Translations under genes and position numbers: made by a program
Origin: Populus alba
Lineage: Eukaryota > Streptophyta > Magnoliopsida > Malpighiales > Salicaceae
Assembly: GCF_005239225.2 (NCBI RefSeq)
Contig: NC_133293.1
Coordinates: 12,492,333 to 12,556,332 of the forward strand
DNA: 64,000 bases
Direction of reading: 5' to 3'
Part shown: positions 26,160 through 37,570 of the stretch, in pieces
Numbering within the stretch: position 1 is the stretch's first letter
Layout of the letters: each line of letters starts with the position of its first letter
Notes under the pieces: model-generated
What the model saw: the letters and a program-made list of their open reading frames with translations, nothing else
What the model was told of the DNA's origin: nothing
Databases searched by the model: none

Positions 26160-26310
26160 GAAAAAATATTATATTAATATTAGTTTTAGTTTTTTATGAT
26201 AATTATGATGGATTGATATTAAAAATTAAAAATCAATTATTTTAATATATTTTTAATTAAAAATATATTTAAAAAGCATATAGAAACCATTAAAATTATT
26301 TTTAGGTCCC
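26160..26310. repeat. AT-rich dispersed repeat, copy 3
   Basis: Shares the TTATTTTAATATATTTTTAA core and following A-rich stretch with the other copies. Confidence 0.5.
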
Positions 26311-26944
26311 CAAAATTGTCCTTTGTTTGACAATCCCTGCACTCATTTTTTTTAATGTCCAGTTTCCTTTTGCTCTTCAAAGTTCAAAGATGGCAAATGA
26401 AATCCTAAGTTTTCTTTGTCAATTACATTATCTTCACTCTTTGCAATATTAGCGAATGCAGGCTTAAACAACAGGCTCAGCCATGAACGGCGAATGGTTA
26501 CCATCTCAAACCAGTCGACGGCGAACTCAGGGATTTCCATTCACTTTTGGTAAAGCAATGATTGAGTGGTTTGGTGGGTAATCTGATTATTTAAATTAAA
26601 CCCTCTCTCTCTCTACCACGCAAACTTGATTGCCAGTGAAATTGTTCATTTAATTATGAAAAGATAGTTTAACCAGTTATATTTTAAATTTATTTTTAAA
26701 AAATTATTAATTCAAATATTATAAATCTTAAAATCACTAAAAACTTATATAGTTATTAATTTTAAAACTTTAAAGAATTAATTGAAATATGCATAAGTTG
26801 ATCTAGAAATCCCCAGTAAAAAAAAAAAATTATTGGGATTTCACTCGGTCAATTTGGCATTGTATTTGCCAAGTTAAGGCTGACACCCCTTTGGTTCATG
26901 TCCCAGTTGCAAATTTAGGAGAGTTTGTTGTGTGGAATTTTTGC

Positions 26945-27744
26945 GGCTCTGTTTGTTTGCTAGAAAGTAATTTTTTTTTTAAAATGAATTATGGGAGAGT
27001 GAATTAGTTTTTAATATCTGGTAGTGTAATAGAAAATAAGTTTGAAAATATTTTTCAGTGTTTGGTTATATCATGAAAAATAAGCTGGAAAATAACTTAT
27101 TAATGTTTTATTTTTCTCAAGTTTATTAAAATAATGAGGAACAAATCTTACAAATTAAAAAGTTAAATGGGAATGAAATTGAAAAAAATATAATTTCATA
27201 AATTATCTCAAATAAAATAAATAATAATCAAGATAATAGACATCAAATCTAAAAAATATAAAAAAAACAAGATGAAGAAATTAAAATAATAATAATTAAC
27301 ATTTCATAAATTATTTCAAATAAAATAAGTAAAAATCAAAAGAATAAGGATCAAATTTGATAGATAAAAGATTTCAATAAAAAAATGACAAGGGAAAAGC
27401 AAATAACAATTATAAAAATAAAGACAAAAGTTGATATAAAAATTAAATTTTAAAAGATGAAATTCAAAAATAAATATTCAAAACAAAATATATATAGCAA
27501 TTAAAAGTTTGAGAATTAAAATTAATATAATCAGCAAATAATATAATATTTATAAATTTTTCATAACTTTCAGAAAATATTTTCCGTTCAAATTTTTCAG
27601 GAAAACACTTTCTTGTAAACCAAGTCAAATTTTTCTTTGACTAGAAAGTGTTTTTTATTGACCAACTTTTTTATTGGCAAACTAACACAGGAAAATTTAA
27701 AAAATAATTTTCCGAAAATCACTTTTCAAGAAACAAACATAGCC
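26945..27744. mobile_element. Harbinger/Tourist-like non-autonomous element, 800 bp
   Basis: The left end GGCTCTGTTTGTTTGCTAG and the reverse complement of the right end GGCTATGTTTGTTTCTTG are near-identical terminal inverted repeats, followed on each side by AAAGT(G)AATTTT-type sequence. Flanking triplets are TGC and TAC, possibly a decayed 3-bp duplication. The interior is AT-rich without coding capacity. A related element lies at 51636-52446. Confidence 0.65.
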
Positions 27745-28040
27745 TACATCTTATCTTGGACTATATTTCATCATGATAAAGCGTGGTGTGAAATTTGTTA
27801 AAACATGGTTAACATGTACCGCTGGGATGAAAATAAAAATTAAATTCAATTGTTTTTAAAATTAAAATTTTATTGAAATTCAATTTTTAACTTAATTTTT
27901 TTAATATTAAAATTTAGTATATTTTGAATTAATGAAAAATTAAATTTTATGTTGATGTATTTTGATGAAACTTAAAATTCTTTAAAATAATTATATCCCA
28001 CTTAAAAAAATTTAACGTTTATAAATAAATAGTTGAAAAG

Positions 28041-28043
<3 letters not shown>

Positions 28044-28096
<53 letters not shown>
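28044..28096. repeat. (TA)n array
   Basis: Uninterrupted TA dinucleotide repeat of about 26 units. Confidence 0.95.
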
Positions 28097-28100
<4 letters not shown>

Positions 28101-30200
28101 GCATATAAACTTCTAGAGAAATGTCCTTAGACCCCGGTTAACACCCTCTACCCATACATCACATCACAGAAGGTGTAACAACCTTTACTGCACGTATAAC
28201 ATTTCTTGACCGGTTATGTTAGTTTTTTGGTGTTTTACTTTGAATTTCAATTTTTTTTTTTATCCTTGTAATTGAATTGAAAACTATGACTGTTTAAGAG
28301 AATAAATGTTTAAGCTCACTTGCATAGAAAAACAGTAAAAACTAAAAACATTACAAATTTGACCTAGCAAGTATAACTTTTCTATTTACACGTGTTTTTT
28401 TTATTAAACCAATACAGTTCAATAAAAAAAAACTTATGATAATATAATCGCAAGATAAAAAAATATTTAAAAAATAATATATTTTTAGTTGATGAACTAT
28501 CAAATTTAAAAATAAAAAAAGTATATTTTGATGGAATTTCAAAAATCTTGACCTATAATATTTATTTATTAGATTTAATTATTCACCATCATCTATAACA
28601 TTCACACCATCTCATTTTAAAAGATTAGATTAAGTTAAATAATACAAATATTATATGTGAAATGATATTTTTAACATCCATAAACAACTTGGTTAAGGAA
28701 GTTTTTTCTTTCTTTATTTATTTTTCATGTTGAGACTCTGAGAGAGGCACCGAGAAAAAATATTTAATTTATTTTTCTTGATATACCATACGTCCATACC
28801 TATGTGGAGGGTTTAAATTTATCCAGTAATAAACTTAGTCCTGATCAACATATAAATTAGCTTAAAGATACCCTTGTCATCGAAAAAAAAAAACATGGAA
28901 TCACAATGTTAGGCATTACTAAATAACAAGCCCTTCCCAAAAAAGGTAAAATAAAAAGTTTTAATCTTGCTTTAAATAACAAGTCCTAGACTTTGAATCA
29001 CTTTAGGAATAGATTACTGGACCAGATTCTAATTTCAATTGAGAATTTTAATCTTGCTTTAAGAATCAACGAATCACGATGGCCAACACCATAAAAATCT
29101 TTGTTTAAATGATAAATCGAGTGGTTTTCCCTTCCTGCTGAATGTTGATCTCTTCGCTGAATTTGAAAGCCGGGTCGATCAAAAATCTTAAAACCAGGAT
29201 GTAAAATCTTCCCAGAAAGAAAGCCAAAAAAATAAAAATAAACCATGTTCAAGCTTGACAAAGAAAACCCTTAAATATATTCTTGAAACCAGGCTTCATA
29301 TACACTGCAATAAGACAAAGGAAAGAGAAAAAAACATTTATATGATCTGCAAATCGCAGTAGCGGCAAAGTTCCGTCAAATCAAAGGGTGGAGGAATATT
29401 TTCCCCTCTTCCCAATGGAGTCCGGCCACCTTGGCCCCTTTGTGTGCCCAGACCACCTCTTCCACGCTCGCTCGGTAATGGTACCCACGCCCACCCGCTG
29501 TTCGAGGTGGCAATAATAATTGCGGGGTTGTTTTTGAGATGCTGATCGATGGGTGTAAGAAGAAATGTTTTTTTTTTTTTTTTTTTGACGAGGCTGTGGT
29601 GTCTGGCCGATCAAATTATATTCTTTTAAAAAAAAATCTGTGTTTGACAGATCTGCAGAGGTATTTAGGAGCGAAAGGCTTTTTGTGGCCGGAAAGAGAT
29701 GCAAATCTACAATAAGAATAATTTAGGGAGGAGTAGTTTTGAGAGAGAATAAAATAGTTTATGGAACATGATAGATTAATATCTGTAGATGTCGTTAAGG
29801 TTATATTATACATAAAAATTGACAGGTATCTTTATTCAAATTTAAAAATTAAATTAAATCACGATTTGGTTTTTAAAAATAGAGGAAATTAAAAAAATAA
29901 ATAAATAAAGGGTGGGTGTAATTTTTTTTCTTTTAATTTTTCAAGATTAAATTATATTTAATAATATTTGAGAAATTTTAAGTTTTCTTTTTTCTTTCTT
30001 TTTATATTTTATCGTGTTAGCAAGCTCAACATTTCCTTGTGCTGTTTTTTTTATTTGCTCGTTAACATAAAAACCTTGTTTGCTTATGATAGCTCGGAAA
30101 GTTTTATACCAGTTAATCTTTATGTTTTATATTCATTTGTTTGAGAATTTTCTTTAGCGAAGTAATTTATTTTTTTATGCAAGTTTACCAGCATGATTTT

Positions 30201-30202
<2 letters not shown>

Positions 30203-30241
<39 letters not shown>

Positions 30242-30273
30242 TATATATTATATATATATATATATTATATATT
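30203..30273. repeat. (TA)n array, interrupted
   Basis: TA repeat broken by three single-base phase changes, next to AT-rich repeat copy 4. Confidence 0.9.
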
Positions 30274-30279
30274 TGTTTG

Positions 30280-30500
30280 GAGTGTGATTTGTGATTGTTT
30301 TTTTAAAGTATTTTTTACTTAAAAAATATATCAAAATTAATATTTTTTTTATTTTTAAAAAATTATTTTATATATTATCATATCAAAATAATTTAAAAAC
30401 ACTAAAAACATATTTTTAAAATAAAAAAAATATAATTTTTTTAAAAAACATTTTTAAACATAAAAAAAAAACAGTATTAAAAAAATAATATCACATTTTA
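30280..30500. repeat. AT-rich dispersed repeat, copy 4
   Basis: Begins TTTGGAGTGTGATTTGTG, contains TATATTATCATATCAAAATAA and an A-rich distal half; matches the pattern of the other copies. Confidence 0.55.
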
Positions 30501-30905
30501 TTTTACGTTGTTCCATACAGTAGTTGAGAAAGGTAAGGTAATAATCCATATTAAATAATTGAATAGAAATTTGATAATAAACAATAGGTACCTGACCCCA
30601 CCACAGGCCCATGGACATGGGCCAGGGGTAATGATAGCATTTTAATACAGGCCTTTAATCATGTTTCTGTTTGATTCAACCATGATCCTTTGTCTTAGAT
30701 TACTCGAAAAATACATTGTTTGCTCTTTGTGTTTATCATGATTTTTTTGAAGTGTGTGCTTGGATAATTGCATGAAAAATTGCTTCTTTTCTCAATTGTA
30801 ATGCATCCAGGTAGTTGAATGAAAAATGCACATATAAAACACTGAACATGCTCTAAAGTTTAAGAAATGTTTTATTAAAATATTAAAGCCATCACACTCC
30901 TATGT

Positions 30906-31837
30906 ATAGTTTTTAAACCCGACCTGGGGAGTGACCCGGCCAAGAGACCGGGTTTCGGGTTTCATGAGTCAACCCCGGGTGAGTATGTGTAGTTCAAAAT
31001 AAAAAATAAAAAAGGGAGGTAATAATGAAGGGGTGGAGTGAGACCGGCAAAACGTGAGAGAGGAATAAATCAACAACACTCTCACCTGATATGTTTTTCT
31101 TTATTTGCTCAAACCTGTGAGGAGCTTTAGAAACCACCGAGTTCTGCCCAGAAATCTCGACCCCGTGTTTTCTGCAAACCGTTCTAATTTGTGCTAGTAT
31201 GGACTCTGGGCTGGATAGGGACTCCTGAGGCCGATGCTTATCCGACAAATCCATTCCTGGCAAGATCATTTTGCATGAATTCCTTGCAAATATCTCTGCA
31301 ACTGCTTCATAGCCATCTCTATTGACAGTGTTATTGAAGCTGGTTGTTAGTTCAGAAGGATGCGAGCGTGTTTTGTACCATGAATGCATGAGAGGGATTT
31401 TTCCATGGACAGTTACAGAGGTGTCACTGAAAGAAGTAGAGGCAAGAGAGAGAATACGATCTCCATGAGACAGGAGCTCGCTTGAATACTAGGAAAGGAA
31501 GAAATCACCATATAGGGAGTCCTAAGACCCATATGGACTGGTTAGATATTGAAACTCTCCGACTCCAAGGATATTGCTATGACTTGCAAGCTGGCGATGA
31601 GAAGGAGATCACCAACGCCTACCCTTGAGATCTCCAAACTCAGATCGCGGACCCAACTCCAACTAGGTCTCGTCCGGGTTTGGCCGGGTCGCCCGGGTCA
31701 TGGGTCGACCGCCGGGTCGACCGGGTTTTTCCGGGTTGTTGCCTCAGACGGTTTTTTAGTAAACCTGGACCGGTCCAGCCACCGGGTCGACCGGGTCCCG
31801 GGTTGACCTACCGGGTCGGGCCAGGTTTAAAAACTAT
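30906..31837. mobile_element. Mutator-like element carrying a gene fragment (Pack-MULE-like)
   Basis: The left end ATAGTTTTTAAACC and the reverse complement of the right end ATAGTTTTTAAACC match exactly and continue into CCGGGT-rich subterminal sequence on both sides. The flanks 30896-30905 (ACTCCTATGT) and 31838-31847 (GCTCCTGTGG) match at 7 of 10 positions, as expected of an old 9-10 bp target duplication of the Mutator type. Between the ends lies a beta-amylase-like fragment on the minus strand. No transposase is seen, so the element is non-autonomous. The superfamily call rests on duplication length and gene capture. Confidence 0.65.
31063..31615 (-). pseudogene. Beta-amylase 9-like (inactive BAM) gene fragment
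   Basis: Read 5' to 3' on the minus strand, short blocks match plant beta-amylase of the BAM9 type: PSHRQLASHSNILGVGEFQ, then YGDFFLS, then a frame from YSSELLSHGDRILSLASTSF through HSWYKTRSHPSELT and CKMILPGMDLSDKHRPQESL to VVDLF, where similarity stops. A segment of roughly 40 residues after GEFQ is missing, the Trp codon expected after FFLS is TAG, and the first block is reached through stops. It lacks the N- and C-terminal parts of the enzyme and lies inside a MULE-like element, so it is a captured, dead fragment. BAM9 itself is a non-catalytic plastid member of the family. The assignment is from remembered sequences. Confidence 0.82.
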
Positions 31838-31882
31838 GCTCCTGTGGTAAAAATCAATCACAACTCACAATTTATCTTCAAG

Positions 31883-32052
31883 AGGTGTAGCCTAATTGGT
31901 CAAGTTTTGGATTTGTTCTCTAGAGATCACCAATTCGAGTTTCATAAACCCCAAAACCACTAGATGCTTGCATGGTTGTTAACTTCAAAGTTCGTAGGAT
32001 TAATCGAGGTGTTCGCAAACTAGCCCGGATATCTATATTAATCTAAAAAATA
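31883..32052 (+). mobile_element. tRNA-derived SINE (Salicaceae-type)
   Basis: Starts with an A-box-like GGTGTAGCCTAATTGGT and has a B-box-like AATTCGAGTTT about 40 bases on. The 3' part (TTAATCGAGGTGTTCGCAAA, then CTATATTAAT) recurs in degenerate form near 54.4 and 54.5 kb, and the tail is A/T rich. It begins ~45 bases after the MULE-like element. Confidence 0.6.
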
Positions 32053-33036
32053 ATAATCAATCACAACTCAATCAATAAAACATGAAGAACTTACAACGTA
32101 GAACAACACCTTGATCTGATTTCATTACAAGAGAACTAAATCCAATGAAATTTTAACTCGTTGATAATAAAATGAGCCAAGCTCTCTCCTTCTTTTTGTC
32201 TATTAGCTTATCGTTAAAGAAAAGTGTAATCTTTATTGGTGACTTTACCCGACAACTTTTTTTTTATTAATTTTGTTTTTTAGTTAAAACTTGGACTTGG
32301 ATGTTCATCAAAATTTGGTTTGTACATGAAGTTTGTATACTATTAAAATGCATGCTTGGTCCATTAAATAAGGTTTTAGTATCCATTGCATGATTATGAT
32401 CGGTGATTGTTTCTCGATTAATTTATGGTGATGTTAAGCCTAGTTGCATGTATGATTTGAAAAAACCCCCTCTTTTTGAACAATTCTCGTAAAAAAATTA
32501 CAGTGAACTTTTTGGTGATGTTAATGAAAATATTATTTATCTCTCGTGACTCATTAATATCATGAATAGCTTTCAAGCTATTTTAATGTAATAAATTGCA
32601 ATTCGTGTATTGGTTTTTGATGTCATTGTGCCATTGACACCGCACAATGATGCATCTCTTTAATTTATGTTATTAATGAAATTATATTTTTTTTAAAAGA
32701 GAAAAAAATCAAATGAAGCTTTTAAATGCATTGAATTGATCTAACATGCTAACTCAATGGTGCAACGGCTTTTTTCGCGTTCCTAAATGCACTAGCAAAA
32801 TTGTTTTTCCACTATCGTCGAACGGAAGTCAAACTTTTTCTCCTTTCAGGCCATCATCTAAAAAGAATAAAAAGTCCCCGGGATTACAAAAATATATTTA
32901 AACCACCGGTGACTACGGTGAAAGCTTCTTGATCATATATTTTAATTCAGAACTTTCCCAAGCTCTCTCAAGTCAAATAACGTGTTCTATAAAGGTGAAA
33001 CCATATATATAGCACATTGGATTCGGCTGAGAAGTT

Positions 33037-33040
33037 TATA

Positions 33041-33075
<35 letters not shown>
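33037..33075. repeat. (TA)n array
   Basis: TA dinucleotide repeat with one interruption. Confidence 0.9.
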
Positions 33076-33079
<4 letters not shown>

Positions 33080-34194
33080 GCTACATGCAAATTAAGTTGA
33101 CACTTTAAAGAAACTAAAATTAAATATATAGAAGGTTTCTTTTTTACTACACTATTCAAATCCAACGGCACAAATAGATGTATAATCACATTGTGCAATG
33201 CTCATCCTGTCAGGGATACATAAAGATAAATTAACTTTTTTTTTTTTTTTTTTATAATGGGACGTATTAACTTCAATTTTTACTATTTAGATCATTAAAC
33301 GACATACAATCGAGTATCTTGATAAATATTCGTTGAGAATTTGTTGCCTTATCTACTGAATGATCATGTAAAAACTAAGTAAGACAAAAAAAAAAAACGA
33401 TGGCTCTAAGAAAACAGATAAATGATCTATTAATAAATGATCATTTAAATGATTAAAAAAAAAGATTGATGCTGTTCTAGGTGTGTCGCATCACGCATGA
33501 AGAAAAAAAAAAATATACATCTACGACCTAGGTTTTATATTTATAACACGGCTTCAAGAAATATATTTTTGAAAAACGATGTTTATAAAGACATTTAATT
33601 GTATCATTATTAATAAACGAAAAATTTATTTAATAAATAAAAAATTTAAAGACACAATTATGAAAATAAAAAAATTTAAAAAACACTCGATATATCCATA
33701 TAACTAAAAAAATATCCAAGCCGGGTCTAGTCTTGTTTTTCCAATTTTCTTCTCTCTCCTATCCTCGAAAAAAAGGTCGGTTTTGTTCACCTATGGCCAT
33801 TTTCAATATTTAATTGGTAAAAAAAATTGCACTTGATGATAATGATTAACGTGGTTCATGTAAAAAAGATGCTGCCTCCACTTATTTCGTTAGTTGTAGG
33901 ACTACTGGGCATTCTCTCTACTGAAAGTCAACGCCTTCTCTCGCCCACTACTTTTTGGTTTGCGTCTTGTCAGTTAGTGCTTTTTCACAGGTTTTCTTCC
34001 CCGCGTGTTCACTCATTTGACCACGTCACCCTCTTCGTCCATCTGCTATCCTGCGCCTCCATCACCTTCTGTGAGTTTTCATGAAAAGTAGCCGCCCTCA
34101 CAGTAATCGTCATGTGTCCGACCCTTCTTTTCTTTTCAATCTCTTTGGAGTTTGGATAGAACGTGATCTCTCTTGCTGTGTTTGGAAAAGTCGA

Positions 34195-34330
34195 TTGGCT
34201 GTGTTTTTAATAATTTTTTTTTTTATATTTTTAATAATTTTAATATGTTAATCTAAAAAATAATATTTTAAAAAATAAAAAATATTATTTTAATATAATT
34301 TTTTTTAAAATAATCATAACCACACTCCCA
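34195..34330. repeat. AT-rich dispersed repeat, copy 5
   Basis: Starts GGCTGTGTTTTTAATAA and ends AATCATAACCACACTCCC; the ends are loosely inverted (GTGTT..., ...ACAC), as in a MITE. Confidence 0.6.
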
Positions 34331-35432
34331 ATATATTTACAAATCAATTTGCATGGGACAGTAACACAAAACAAATAACAACTAACCCTGTATAAATGTC
34401 CATTTGTGAATTTTTATTTTTTGATAATAAAAAAGACAGGAAAGCAAGAGTCTAAAATATTCAACATATATACTATTTTAATAACTTCCTAAGCATCCCA
34501 TTCAACATCTTGTTTCTAAATTTGTATTTTTTGAAGTTAATTGCCTGCTGGTCTGAACTTCAACCCACTTCTCCTTTGACTAGGAGACTTTTTGCTAGTT
34601 AAGGTTAGAAATTTCAATACTTCCTATACATCCCATTTCTATATTAGTTGAAAATAATGTGGTACGAAATTGTATATTAGTAGCTAATGTCGCAAGGGAT
34701 GATGCATGATATTATATATTAACATAAAGCATAGCAACTTTCATGATATAATTGTTTTTAAATATCCGTTTTAGTAATGTGATAGATTTTACAATTATAA
34801 TTTTTAAAAATATATATTTGACATGCAAAATAAATGAAAAACAAATCTTCATATATAAAAAAAACATATTATTTTATTTTTAAAACAATTAAAATTTAAA
34901 ATGTCATTATATATGTTTAAAGTATCTAACTAATCAAATATTTTTTTTTTCATGTAGTTAAATAAAAAATAGAAGTCATCAAACACTCCATGAGAAAGGC
35001 ATCAAAGAATCGAAGTGCGAGCTTACAAGAAGGTAGATAAGGTTAGCGACAGCCTAACATAGCAGAGCTAACATGAAGCCAATTTAAATAATGAATCAAC
35101 AATGGCCCTACAAAAAAGAACCTGGGTGGGTAGAAGTGGGGTGCGCAGGATAAGTTGAAGAGTGGACAAAATCTAAAACTTCCCTCAGTCCCAGTCTGTC
35201 CATGAATAAATTATAAAAAAAGAGTCAGCCAATTGTCATGGTCAGCGTCACCTGTTCCCATAAAACCTACCCTTTTTATCATTTCCCTGAGATCTCTCTC
35301 TCTCCCCCTCCCTCTCGACGACACTGGGCAAAGAAAGCATTTAATCGCTTTCAGTGCTTGTGTTTCTTCTCTATAATCAATACTATTACCGACAACCATC
35401 ATCACCAATCAGAAAGGCAAGGCAGGCACAAA

Positions 35433-37570
35433 ATGGATGGTCTGCCCTCTGGATATCGCCCCAACGTTGGTGTCTGTCTCATCAACTCTGATAACCTGGT
35501 CTGCTCATCCCACTTTTTTCTTTCTTCTGATTTATAACTTATGCTGATTACTACCTTGGTTGTTTTCTTTTAATTAATTGATAAAAAAAAAAATTGTTTC
35601 GATTTTTGGACAACTGATCACTTATTAGTTGTTACTTGACCTCTTTTTTTCCCCCTTCCAAATGTCCCTCGCTCTCTGAAATTGGTGTTTGATGAGAAGA
35701 CATGATAATGTTCCTTTGTTAATTATTTACTTGCAGGTTTTTGTGGCTTCAAGATTAAATGTTCCAGGAGCATGGCAGATGCCTCAGGTAATACCACGTT
35801 GGATTTGATTTTTCTGAAATGGTAATTAATTCCTAAGAAATGTGCAGGAATTGTTCTACTTCTTATTATTTCTGTTCCCGCCCTCGAGCGTATCTTCTAC
35901 TATTATTCAGTGAGTGGAAGAATAAAACTGCGATTCCAATTCTTCTATAATGATAAGTAAGCTTAGTTTCTAATTTGACCACCGAAGGGAGTGTTCCGAC
36001 CGATCACAGTCTTGGTTTACATTCGGACAAGATCCGGCACTCTGTTCCAAGTTCAGATTATTTGATAAATGTGATGAAAATATTTTGTGATGCTATAGGA
36101 TTCCACCTATTTGCAGGTAACTTCCTAGAGTTTAGATAATGAGTGGCCCTGACACTTGAGTAGGTTATTCACGCGATTCATTTGAACCAACCTTTGCAGA
36201 TGTCTGACAAGAAGAATTATTATATCAGCATCTCTGAATTTACATTAGTTCTCGTTCGACTATAGTTTCCACCCTTCAGCCATGCTTATGTGTTCATCTT
36301 TGTGATTTCCCATGACAGGGGGGCATTGAAGATGGTGAGGAGCCTAAGTCTGCAGCCATCAGGGAATTGATGGAAGAAACAGGGATAGTCTCTGCTGAAA
36401 TTGTTGCCGAGGTTTGTGATCAACTTTGCTAACAGAACGACAACTAGTTATTTTTTTCATGCACTGAAAACAAACACTCTCTCAAGTACCCTTGAGAATG
36501 CATCTTTTAAGCTATAATCTTGAATTCACGATCAATCCTTCTGTTTTGTTGGTTCTGTAATCACAGGTTCCAAATTGGTTGACTTATGACTTCCCCCCTG
36601 CTGTGAAGGCCAAGGTGAATCGTCTCTGGGGAGGTGAATGGCACGGACAGGCACAAAAGTGGTGAACCTCTTTATCTGTCTCGTCGATTAGACACTCTAC
36701 AACTGTGAAAGAATATAACATTAGGTTTAAATTGGAGCAATTAAATGTGCAGTATCTAAGATGACTGCACTATCACAATTTTCGTGAATTGCAATCAAAA
36801 TGCACCAAAATATCAGGACCTTTCTTTCGTGACATTTTCATCTCATTTTTCTGATCCCAAATCCAATCCCTTTTAGTACTATAAATCTCTTTTTATCATT
36901 GTGAGTATCTAACTATATTTAAATGAACCTGAACCCCAATATGTTTCTGATGATCGGGAATTTCATTTGATCTTGTGAATCTAAAGGAGGGAAAAAACTC
37001 AGTTATTTCTATCCTATGATTACATACATGTGTTGTTAAGCTAATTGCAACTAGATTTATTTGTGTGTCTGAAATAATGATGATTTTGAAATAGTTGGAG
37101 TAATATAGTATAAGAGAAATGGAATGTTCTATCTTGCTGCTTCTGCATATGGTTTCAGGGGTACCAATGAGTTTTGTCCGAAAACTATTTCAACCAAAAA
37201 ACTTAAACTTTTAGGTAAGACTCGAGATATAATTTATATAATTCTCTAAAAAGTTTTGTATGACAGGTTTCTCATGAGATTAACAAAAGATGAGAGTGAG
37301 ATCAACTTAGCAAGTGGCGAAGCAGACCCAGAATTTGCAGAGTGGAAATGGGCTAGCCCCGAAGAAGTTATTGAGCAGGTATGGAGCAGAAAACAGTTAA
37401 GATGTTATAACATTATATTATGTACATTTGAATCCTCACTGAGATAAGAAAGCGATTGACCACAGGCAGTGGACTACAAGAGGCCAACTTATGAAGAAGT
37501 TATGAGGACATTTAGGCCTTACTTGAATGAAAATGGAATAGCTGCTAAATGTAAATCTTCAAAGTGGTAA
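35433..37570 (+). CDS. NUDT25: Nudix hydrolase, NUDT25-like (diadenosine polyphosphate type)
   Basis: Related to Arabidopsis NUDT25, a cytosolic Nudix enzyme that cleaves dinucleoside polyphosphates such as Ap4A; the family also includes bacterial RppH, which removes pyrophosphate from RNA 5' ends. Six exons (35433-35498, 35737-35787, 36319-36411, 36567-36661, 37267-37378, 37466-37570) encode 173 residues, the normal family length. The Nudix box fits GX5EX7REUXEEXGU at residues 40-62 (G40, E46, R54, E55, E58, E59, G61). Other family marks are GYRPNVGVCLIN near the start, VPGAWQMPQGGIEDGE, YDFPPAVKAKVNRLWGGEW, WKWASPEEVIEQAVDYKR and the ending CKSSKW. The protein starts directly with the conserved N-terminus and has no transit peptide, which argues for NUDT25 over the organellar NUDT26/27. 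The first donor (GTCTGC) is weak, but the junction is fixed by homology. Confidence 0.95.

Larger units (their letters stand above)
25690..35432. other. Gene-free, transposon-rich island
   Basis: Apart from the mobile elements and gene fragment listed separately, this ~9.7 kb is AT-rich with long poly-A/T tracts and TA arrays. Short ORFs in it (for example 29381-29704 minus and 33827-34084 plus) have no recognisable domain. The left end must contain the TTM-like promoter and the right end the Nudix promoter. Confidence 0.7.

Noticed and set aside
28044..28096. TA array as origin or matrix attachment site
   Set aside because: Simple microsatellite; nothing else supports a function.
30994..31389. 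Intact beta-amylase gene
   Set aside because: The open frame covers only part of the C-terminal domain, has Trp-to-stop just upstream and ends in unrelated sequence.
31549..31806. 85-codon plus-strand ORF in the MULE-like element
   Set aside because: It is antisense to the beta-amylase fragment and then runs through CCGGGT-rich subterminal DNA; its length reflects GC content rather than coding.
33827..34084. 85-codon ORF with hydrophobic N-terminus
   Set aside because: No start context, no splice partners and no recognisable domain; looks like chance in intergenic DNA.
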